Shown piece by piece: positions 15,040 through 20,013 of a stretch of 20,013 nt of DNA. The translations under genes and the position numbers were made by a program. The stretch spans positions 1 through 20,013 of IMG/VR virus record IMGVR_UViG_3300037189_025052. The stretch is one strand, 5' to 3'. This DNA comes from a virus. Numbering within the stretch: the first letter of the stretch is position 1; each line of letters begins with the position of its first letter. The notes under the pieces were generated by a model. It saw only the letters and a list, made by a program, of their open reading frames with translations, did not search any database and had not been told where the DNA came from.

Positions 15040-15333
15040 CTAATCTCCAACGAAAACATTAGGTGAACCTCCAGATGTAACTGGATTACAATGAGGTCCT
15101 CCAGGAATAGGACAAAGACTATCTGGAGCAGCAGGTTCTGGACTATGATTTACCACAAGAATACCACCAGCATAAACATTTTTACAAGCAGCAGATAAAG
15201 CACCACCGCCATGTGAATTTGGATCACCGTTTACTGAAACTAATAATCCATTTGCAAAAACTGTTGATTGACCAGAAGCTATTGTTGTTGCTCCACAAAC
15301 TCTTGGATCTGTATCTCGATGTATTGCTGGCAT
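15040..15333 (-). CDS. PAAR-type spike tip protein
   Basis: A 97-residue Gly/Pro/His/Cys-rich protein that fits the PAAR family, small conical zinc-binding proteins that cap and sharpen the spike of contractile tails (T4 gp5.4, VgrG tips). It begins with PAIHRDTDP, contains GDPNSHGGGA (about 36-45), VNHSP (61-65) and GPHCNPVTSGGSPNVFVGD at the end. The latter pattern, G-S-xx-V-F-V/I-x-G/N, is typical of PAAR repeats. His5, His41, His63, His81 and Cys13, Cys50, Cys74, Cys82 are candidate metal ligands; the family usually uses three His and one Cys. It follows the gp5 spike gene directly (stop-to-start gap of four bases), which is the expected partner. No C-terminal toxin or enzymatic extension is present. 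Confidence 0.88.
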   Translation of the reverse strand: MPAIHRDTDPRVCGATTIASGQSTVFANGLLVSVNGDPNSHGGGALSAACKNVYAGGILVVNHSPEPAAPDSLCPIPGGPHCNPVTSGGSPNVFVGD

Positions 15334-15337
15334 TTTA

Positions 15338-16183
15338 TTAAGGATTCAAATCTATTTTTGGTGCTATAAATGTCATATTACCACCAGAGGTTATATCACA
15401 AGTACCACCAATTTCTAAACTAAAATTACCATCAACATACATCTTAACATCACCTTTTACATAAACAGATTCATCACCAATTACTACTGTAAACTTATCT
15501 CTTTGTATTCTTTCAGACCTATCACCGTTTGCCGCCCATTCAATATAAGAACCTGAGCGGTGATACAAATGAACTCTCTCGGCACCTTTTGTATCATCAA
15601 ATTCTAAAGCATGGCCTGATTCAGATTCATAAACATTATTATATGGATACTTAGCATTATAATAAGAATTTGGTTCTACTTTTGATGCTTTATTTGCAGC
15701 TTTACTTTGATTAATTGGAGATGGATAATCTTCATCATTTCTTGCTAAGCGTGAGGTTGTTGGTTCATCTAAACGGCGAGGATATAATGTTGATGTTTCA
15801 GAAGGTTTAACTGGCGCAGAATTCAATTGACCTGTATCTCGGCCATCACCAAATGCCTCTTGTGCGTTTCCTGCTTTTAATGGTATTCCAGGCAAAACTC
15901 CTAATATGATTGGTTCTTGTGCATTTTCTCCGTCAACAAAAAATCCAAAAACCATATCACCTTCTTTTGGAGAATAAGCAGATGGATTATTTGTTGGTAG
16001 AGAAGGCGTAGCCCAAGGAAGTCCGCTAGTTGGCAATTGCATTTTATTTTCAGAGTGCCATCCAACACAACGAACTTTGCAACGACCAAGTTTTAAAGGG
16101 TCTTGTCTATCTTCAACAACACCAATCCACCAAACAAAACCAGCTTTACCGGCAAAATCTTTATTTTCTTCGTTTTTTATCAT
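15338..16183 (-). CDS. 5: Baseplate hub spike gp5, lysozyme-less
   Basis: Homologue of the T4 central spike gp5. Residues 14-100 form the OB-fold domain: GFVWWIGVVEDRQDPLKLGR, then CKVRCVGWHS, LPWATPSLP, EGDMVFGFFVDGENAQEPII and LGVLPGIP. The C-terminal part (about 188-281) is a triple-stranded beta-helix needle. It opens with SGHALEFDDTKGAERVHLYH and contains V-x-G octad repeats at VKGDVKMY, VDGNFSLE and IGGTCDIT. T4 gp5 has 575 residues with a lysozyme domain between these parts. Here about 80 residues of polar, low-order linker (101-180) occupy that position and no lysozyme motif is visible, so the protein punctures but probably does not digest peptidoglycan. It is followed immediately by the PAAR tip gene and preceded by the probable hub gene. 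Confidence 0.92.
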   Translation of the reverse strand: MIKNEENKDFAGKAGFVWWIGVVEDRQDPLKLGRCKVRCVGWHSENKMQLPTSGLPWATPSLPTNNPSAYSPKEGDMVFGFFVDGENAQEPIILGVLPGIPLKAGNAQEAFGDGRDTGQLNSAPVKPSETSTLYPRRLDEPTTSRLARNDEDYPSPINQSKAANKASKVEPNSYYNAKYPYNNVYESESGHALEFDDTKGAERVHLYHRSGSYIEWAANGDRSERIQRDKFTVVIGDESVYVKGDVKMYVDGNFSLEIGGTCDITSGGNMTFIAPKIDLNP

Positions 16184-16184
16184 A

Positions 16185-17507
16185 TCAATAAGTTAAGATT
16201 TCTCTTTGTTGTTCATCATCACTTGCTGAAACATATTTTGAATCCGATGAACTAGAGGCTACTTCAATGATCGTTTCGTGTTTTTCGTAACCAATTATAT
16301 GTCGTGAAGCAACAATTAAATATTTACCATTTATACTTCTATCTTCACCACTAGAAGAACCAATAATTGGCGCATTTACATTTACATTGAAGCCAGAAGA
16401 TAATTGAAAATTGCCAGGCATCACAAGTTTTAATCTCTTAGACATTAAATTTTTGATAATTGCTTTTCTTTGAAACAACCAACTTTCAATTCCATCTCTG
16501 TTTGTTAAAGAACTTGGTTCTTTCTTTTTAATGTATTCACTAAATTGTCTATTGTAATTAAAAATGCTTACTGCTTTGCGTGAATTGAATGCTTGCGAAT
16601 TAAGCATACCATCACGACTTTGAATCTGCGTAAAATTTTCGGTTTGATTACCGTGTTTCATATTCAAATAATGATCGCCATATGAAATATTTTTTGTGTT
16701 AATAGTTCGTGTAATTGGATCAAATCCAATAAATTTACCTGCATTAACACCAGACCTAGTTCTCTCAATATTATCATTAAGTGAAACTACCTCTAGATAT
16801 CTAGCTCCTCCTATTTCATCAAAAGCAGTTTCACCTTTAATATTTTTTGTTTCATAAAAGATATCAAGTATTGCTGGTTGTGTAAGTAATGTTGAAAGAG
16901 TAGCAAAATTAAAACCAGTAACATTCTGATAAAACATAAAATTTGGTGACTGATTTATATCTACAGCTCTTTTTGAACACCATTCAATTGCTTCTAATGG
17001 TCTTAAATTTGGTATAACAATCTTTTGAACGCCAGAAGAAAATTCATAAATGCCGCCTAAGTTATTCTGAGGTACTTTAAGGTAATCAATTAAAATTCTC
17101 TCTACAATTTTTGAATAATTGGTTTCATATGATTGATTTATTCTTTGTTGGTCAGAATAAATTAGTTCATCTGATGTAAAATGTAGAATATACTTTTCTA
17201 ATCCAGGTTTAACAATTGATCGATCAGTTTGTTTATAGATACGAAAAGCTTTTTTAAAATCTAAAATTTCAGAATTTTTATCTTTTTTAATATGAATGAG
17301 TACAGATTCCGAACCATCAAATAGAAGTTTACTTGATAATCCAACAGCATCACTAATTATTAAACTACCACTCATTACAGACAAAAACATATTATCAAAA
17401 ATGTTTATTTCATCACATAAATTTGCTATATCAATTTTACCGCCTTTAGTAACAAGAACCAACTCAATTATTTCAAATTGAGTGGATTTCAACATTTTCA
17501 AACTCAT
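16185..17507 (-). CDS. Probable baseplate central hub protein (gp27-like)
   Basis: A 440-residue protein encoded immediately before gp5. Its size and layout fit the gp27/VgrG-N hub that forms the trimeric base of the spike (T4 gp27: 391). The N-terminal part (residues about 5-100) reads TQFEIIELVLVTKGGKIDIA, then FDNMFLSVMSGSLIISDAVG and SVLIHIKKD, matching the hub's tube-like beta-barrel pattern of an opening definition of gene-product stress and displacement. The C-terminal segment, PGNFQLSSGFNVNVNAP then GKYLIVASRHIIGYEKHETI, resembles the last beta-barrel of gp27 (GNFNLTPGVKIIFND and FYVDEVIHEL). The assignment is by architecture and neighbour rather than strong identity. The ATG overlaps the gp53 stop (ATGA). 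The gp5 start follows one base after its TGA. T4 keeps gene 27 in a separate hub cluster, so this placement differs. Confidence 0.78.
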   Translation of the reverse strand: MSLKMLKSTQFEIIELVLVTKGGKIDIANLCDEINIFDNMFLSVMSGSLIISDAVGLSSKLLFDGSESVLIHIKKDKNSEILDFKKAFRIYKQTDRSIVKPGLEKYILHFTSDELIYSDQQRINQSYETNYSKIVERILIDYLKVPQNNLGGIYEFSSGVQKIVIPNLRPLEAIEWCSKRAVDINQSPNFMFYQNVTGFNFATLSTLLTQPAILDIFYETKNIKGETAFDEIGGARYLEVVSLNDNIERTRSGVNAGKFIGFDPITRTINTKNISYGDHYLNMKHGNQTENFTQIQSRDGMLNSQAFNSRKAVSIFNYNRQFSEYIKKKEPSSLTNRDGIESWLFQRKAIIKNLMSKRLKLVMPGNFQLSSGFNVNVNAPIIGSSSGEDRSINGKYLIVASRHIIGYEKHETIIEVASSSSDSKYVSASDDEQQREILTY

Positions 17508-18154
17508 AGAGCAATCACTCTCTTAAATTCTTTTTCCACTTCAGGTATAAATTCAGATTTTAAAAGGTTAATTTCTCGCTTACTTTCATTTTCTTCTATT
17601 TCATAATCATAATATGAACGAGTTTCTTTTGATATTTTTATGACAACATTTTCGTTTGCTTGTGTTGTATAATTTGTTGTGCTAGATGCCACATTAGCAT
17701 AAGTGTTACCATCAACTTGTAATTTTTCAATTGAAATTGTACCATCATTTCCAGTTGTAGTGATAACTTTAAAATATGCTTGAACATTATTTTGACTTAA
17801 TGCCCAAATAATTCCACTTTGAACTGTTGTATTTGCGGCGCCATTGGCTGTATACTTTTTATCAATGTATTCAATAATTGAATTTTGATCGAGTGGCCAA
17901 TCAAATTGAGGATCAATAATGTCATTGAAAAGTAAAACTACCCAATGATATTCTACATTTCCATAGTATTTGTCCGCAATTATTTCTGGTGTGTCACCGT
18001 CTTGTATTTGATACTTATAAAATGCGTTTGAATTTTCTTTAAACTTTTTCTCAAATCCAAACCTAGCAATTATGTTTGTTACAGCATCTACACCTGTAAC
18101 ATCATTATTGCTTGCATAAAATGTTTTTGGGTAATATCTAAAAAATTTAGCCAT
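17504..18154 (-). CDS. 53: Baseplate wedge subunit gp53 (LysM-like)
   Basis: Homologue of T4 gp53 (196 residues; here 216), the wedge protein that clamps neighbouring wedges around the hub. The N-terminus, MAKFFRYYPKTFY, and the segment NIIARFGFEKKFKENSNAFY (28-47) lead into a LysM-like motif at about 48-90: YQIQDGDTPEIIADKYYGNV then EYHWVVLLFNDIIDPQFDWP. This is the typical family signature. The middle (about 100-170) is a beta-rich Thr/Asn region, and the C-terminus is a charged helix (EIEENESKREINLLKSEFIP). It lies between gp48 and the hub gene, mirroring the T4 53-5-6 order. The upstream gap of 20 bases has no clear Shine-Dalgarno. Its stop overlaps the next start, suggesting coupled translation with the hub. 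Confidence 0.93.
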   Translation of the reverse strand: MAKFFRYYPKTFYASNNDVTGVDAVTNIIARFGFEKKFKENSNAFYKYQIQDGDTPEIIADKYYGNVEYHWVVLLFNDIIDPQFDWPLDQNSIIEYIDKKYTANGAANTTVQSGIIWALSQNNVQAYFKVITTTGNDGTISIEKLQVDGNTYANVASSTTNYTTQANENVVIKISKETRSYYDYEIEENESKREINLLKSEFIPEVEKEFKRVIAL

Positions 18155-18174
18155 TTTATTTTAACTTTATTATA

Positions 18175-19467
18175 TCAACTTGTACCAAATTCGCCTCGTT
18201 GACTTGCAGCAGTTTTTTCTGAGGTAATATCACCTGCTGCAGGGTCATTAGGTTTATTTTTTGTTAGGTAAGTTGTTTCTTGGAATTGTAAAGTCATTTG
18301 AATCGCAACAGGCATACCGGTTCCACCCACAGTAGCGCTTTGACCTGGAACTTCATAAGCATAAAAACCGTTTGGTGCGTAATTCACTTGTATTGAAGTG
18401 AGAACACAGTTACCAATTTCAGGCAAATTTTTATTTTCTTCACCAGAGTAGTAAAATTTTATATCAAATTCAGAGGGAGGAATCAATAAACTACCAGCAG
18501 ATCCTTGTTTAAATTCTGGTGCCTGATGAAATTGTAAAGTGTTAATGATTTTTTGAACTTCTACAGCTTCTCTTTCATCTCTTGGATAAAAAATGAAGTC
18601 ATATTGGAATGAACGAAATTGTGGAGACCGGTATATAACTTCTAAAAGAGGATTAACTACCGCACCGGTAGCAAGAAAACCGCCGGCGGCACCAACAGCA
18701 CCTAATCTCTTATTTGCTTCTTGTTGTAAAAAAGCGGCAGAAGCTCTTACTGCGTCATAAGCAGCTTCTTTATATTCACCTGTTTTAATTTTATCTAAAG
18801 CAGCTGCTCCAAAAATTCCTAAAGCATTTGAAGCTAAATCTAATTCTGAATAACTTTGTTTATATTCAAATTGTAAAGTTTCTGGCATATACAAAGCAAT
18901 TGCTTGATTTGTTCGTGTGGTTCCTCTAACACCACGAAGAATATCTCCACTTGAAACTAAAGATTTAATATTATTTCGAGTAATTTCTTGTGAAGCAACA
19001 CCGTTAGCATTTATTATATTTGTTTGACCAAAAGGATTTGTTAGACTTGATATGCCGCCAGTTACCGTTTTATAGGCACTTCCAATTGAGCTTGCTAAAT
19101 TTCCAACAACACCACCAGTAACATTATTTACTTGATTAAAAGCATTTTGAACTCCAGATGATAATGCTCCACCAAAATTACCTTTTACTGCTTGAGCAGC
19201 TGAACCAACTAAATTATTAAGAGGATTTTTAAGTGCTGAATTTGTAGCTTCAACAAAACCAGTTGTTGTTAGATTTTCATCTGATTTTGAACCTTGTTGT
19301 TTTTTAATGTAAAAAACCATGTAATGGCCTTTATCAGCACTACCAATATCTAAAGGATACCTCAGAGTTGTAGTAGCATATTTGCTTTCTACAAGAGATT
19401 TTAATGGTCCGTTAGGTGAAGATTGATTTTTATTAAACTGGATATTACCGAAACCAAATAATGACAT
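18175..19467 (-). CDS. 48: Baseplate tail-tube cap gp48 (gp48/gp54 type)
   Basis: A 430-residue homologue of the T4 gp48/gp54 pair that sits on the hub and nucleates the tail tube. The C-terminal half carries the family blocks: YRSPQFRSFQYDFIFYPRDE, REAVEVQKIINTLQFHQAPE, GSLLIPPSEFDIKFYYSG, then IGNCVLTSIQVNYAPNGFYA and MPVAIQMTLQFQETTYL (compare T4 gp48 FGPCQIQSIRFDKTPNG and TLEITMREIITL). The N-terminal region (about 1-60) includes LKSLVESKYATTTLRYPLDI and YMVFYIKKQQ. The middle (70-170) is a flexible Ala/Gly/Asn/Ser-rich linker. gp48 is preferred over gp54 because of position next to gp53 and common naming in cyanophages, but the two are similar. It is the first gene of the minus-strand operon, with AGGA seven bases before the ATG. 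Confidence 0.83.
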   Translation of the reverse strand: MSLFGFGNIQFNKNQSSPNGPLKSLVESKYATTTLRYPLDIGSADKGHYMVFYIKKQQGSKSDENLTTTGFVEATNSALKNPLNNLVGSAAQAVKGNFGGALSSGVQNAFNQVNNVTGGVVGNLASSIGSAYKTVTGGISSLTNPFGQTNIINANGVASQEITRNNIKSLVSSGDILRGVRGTTRTNQAIALYMPETLQFEYKQSYSELDLASNALGIFGAAALDKIKTGEYKEAAYDAVRASAAFLQQEANKRLGAVGAAGGFLATGAVVNPLLEVIYRSPQFRSFQYDFIFYPRDEREAVEVQKIINTLQFHQAPEFKQGSAGSLLIPPSEFDIKFYYSGEENKNLPEIGNCVLTSIQVNYAPNGFYAYEVPGQSATVGGTGMPVAIQMTLQFQETTYLTKNKPNDPAAGDITSEKTAASQRGEFGTS

Positions 19468-19474
19468 ATGAGTG

Positions 19475-19478
19475 TCCT
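19475..19478 (-). promoter_or_regulatory. Ribosome binding site (AGGA) for gp48
   Basis: The minus-strand sequence TTAGGACACTCATATG has AGGA seven bases before the gp48 ATG. It is one of the few clear Shine-Dalgarno sites here, fitting the first gene of the operon. Confidence 0.65.
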
Positions 19479-19493
19479 AAGAGAGATAGATAG

Positions 19494-19501
19494 TATTTAT
19501 G
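19494..19501 (-). promoter_or_regulatory. Candidate late promoter for gp48 operon (CATAAATA)
   Basis: CATAAATA matches seven of eight bases of the T4 late consensus and lies in the 12-mer TGACATAAATAC, also present before gp8. A start site about 6-8 bases downstream would give a leader of roughly 20 bases containing AGGA, a good geometry. The motif overlaps the gp4 ATG on the opposite strand. This is the best candidate promoter in the window; the inference relies on the T4 late model (gp55-type sigma), whose gene is not in this window. Confidence 0.5.
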
Positions 19502-19933
19502 TCATATAAAGGATGGTTTACTCCAAACAACCCACAAAAATACAAAGGCGATGCCACAAACATCGTCTATCGGTCATCATGGGAACTTCGTGTGATGAAA
19601 TACTTAGATGAGCAACCAAAAGTCATCTGGTGGGCATCTGAAGAACTTTTTATACCATACAAATCTCCTGTTGACCAAAAGGTACATCGTTATTTCCCTG
19701 ATTTTATCGCAAAGATTCGTCAACCAAATGGAGAAGTAACCGTGGTCATGGAAGTTAAACCATTCAAACAAACTCAACTTCCAACACAAAAGCGTAGAAC
19801 ACAAAAGTTTCTACAGGAGGTTGCCACATATGCGGTAAACCAAGAGAAATGGCGTGCAGCTGACCTTTTTTGTAAAGAACATGGATGGAAATTCATGCTA
19901 ATTACAGAAAACGAATTAGGGCTTAAACTTTGA
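19499..19933 (+). CDS. 4: Head completion nuclease gp4 (PD-(D/E)XK fold)
   Basis: Homologue of T4 gp4 (also called gp50/65), needed for head completion before tail joining. The 144-residue length fits the family (about 150). Motifs include YRSSWELRVMKYLDEQP (24-40, with Glu30), WWASEELFIPY, HRYFPDFIAK (63-72, Pro67-Asp68) and VVMEVKP (82-88, Glu85 and Lys87). Together E-x(n)-PD-x(n)-E-V-K is a restriction-endonuclease-like active site, resembling TnsA-type nucleases. The C-terminal part, with FLQEVATYAVNQEKWRAADL, is helical. It is the only complete plus-strand gene here and faces away from the baseplate operon across about 30 bases. A weak AAGAGAG lies about 13 bases upstream of the ATG; no other plus-strand promoter is evident. 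Intact catalytic residues suggest it is an active nuclease. Confidence 0.9.
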   Translation: MSYKGWFTPNNPQKYKGDATNIVYRSSWELRVMKYLDEQPKVIWWASEELFIPYKSPVDQKVHRYFPDFIAKIRQPNGEVTVVMEVKPFKQTQLPTQKRRTQKFLQEVATYAVNQEKWRAADLFCKEHGWKFMLITENELGLKL

Positions 19934-19941
19934 GATAAATA
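19934..19941 (+). promoter_or_regulatory. ATAAATA motif between gp4 and next gene
   Basis: GATAAATA immediately follows the gp4 stop and ends five bases before the next ATG. It is the same core as the junction motifs on the minus strand, but here its spacing would not allow a normal leader. Confidence 0.25.
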
Positions 19942-19946
19942 GCCCA

Positions 19947-20013
19947 ATGGCTTATCTTGTTGACCGCATAAATCAATCTCTCGCTAAAGAGGGCTTAGCT
20001 CCTCGCACAAATA
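19947..20013 (+). CDS. Partial unrecognised gene downstream of gp4
   Basis: An ATG 13 bases after the gp4 stop opens a reading frame of 22 complete codons to the window edge, beginning MAYLVDRINQSLAKEGLAPR. The segment looks like an N-terminal amphipathic helix. Close spacing and the same strand as gp4 suggest co-transcription and a role in head or neck completion, but I do not recognise the protein from this fragment. Confidence 0.6.
   Translation, partial: MAYLVDRINQSLAKEGLAPRTN

Overview
The window is a densely coded, AT-rich segment of a T4-like (contractile-tailed) phage genome. It holds most of the baseplate module. The low GC, the Asn/Ser/Thr-rich beta proteins, the DUF4815-type protein and a gene order close to marine T4-like viruses suggest a marine myovirus of the cyanophage/pelagiphage type, possibly infecting an AT-rich marine alphaproteobacterium such as SAR11. 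The host is inference; no host marker gene is present.

Layout. Nearly everything is on the minus strand and is read from right to left as one long late operon. In transcription order it encodes: a gp48-like tail-tube/baseplate cap (18175-19467); gp53 with a LysM-like segment (17504-18154); a probable gp27-type hub (16185-17507); a lysozyme-less gp5 spike (15338-16183); a PAAR-type spike tip (15040-15333); gp25 (14623-15027); gp6 (12564-14621); a large protein in the gp7 position (10054-12564); gp8 (8440-10044); a 1613-residue DUF4815-type structural protein in the gp9/gp10 position (3590-8431); a 514-residue companion (2022-3566); a small coiled-coil protein (1789-2025); two tandem paralogous beta-repeat proteins (1115-1786 and 434-1111); a 108-residue small structural protein (80-406); and the start of a further tail/fibre-type protein that runs off the left edge. 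On the plus strand at the right edge are the gp4 head-completion nuclease (19499-19933) and the first 22 codons of an unrecognised gene. Junctions are a few bases long or overlap (ATGA, TAATG). The longest non-coding gap is about 30 bp, between the divergent gp48 and gp4 genes. No stretch over 300 bases lacks a gene, and I saw no tRNA, CRISPR array, IS element or integrase.

How it works together. The hub (gp27-like), spike (gp5) and PAAR tip form the central puncturing device. The wedge (gp53, gp25, gp6, gp7-position protein, gp8) assembles around it. The gp48-like protein caps the baseplate and starts tube polymerisation. The DUF4815-type protein and the following proteins are probably the periphery and host-facing fibre network. 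gp4 acts in head completion.

Worth a second look: a short Gly-Tyr beta module recurs in four different baseplate proteins; the 1613- and 514-residue genes meet at a GC-rich, Gly/Cys-rich tail that looks like a split or fusion point; the two small fibre-like genes are a tandem duplication; and an ATAAATA motif resembling the T4 late promoter recurs at gene junctions. I see no clearly novel non-structural system here.
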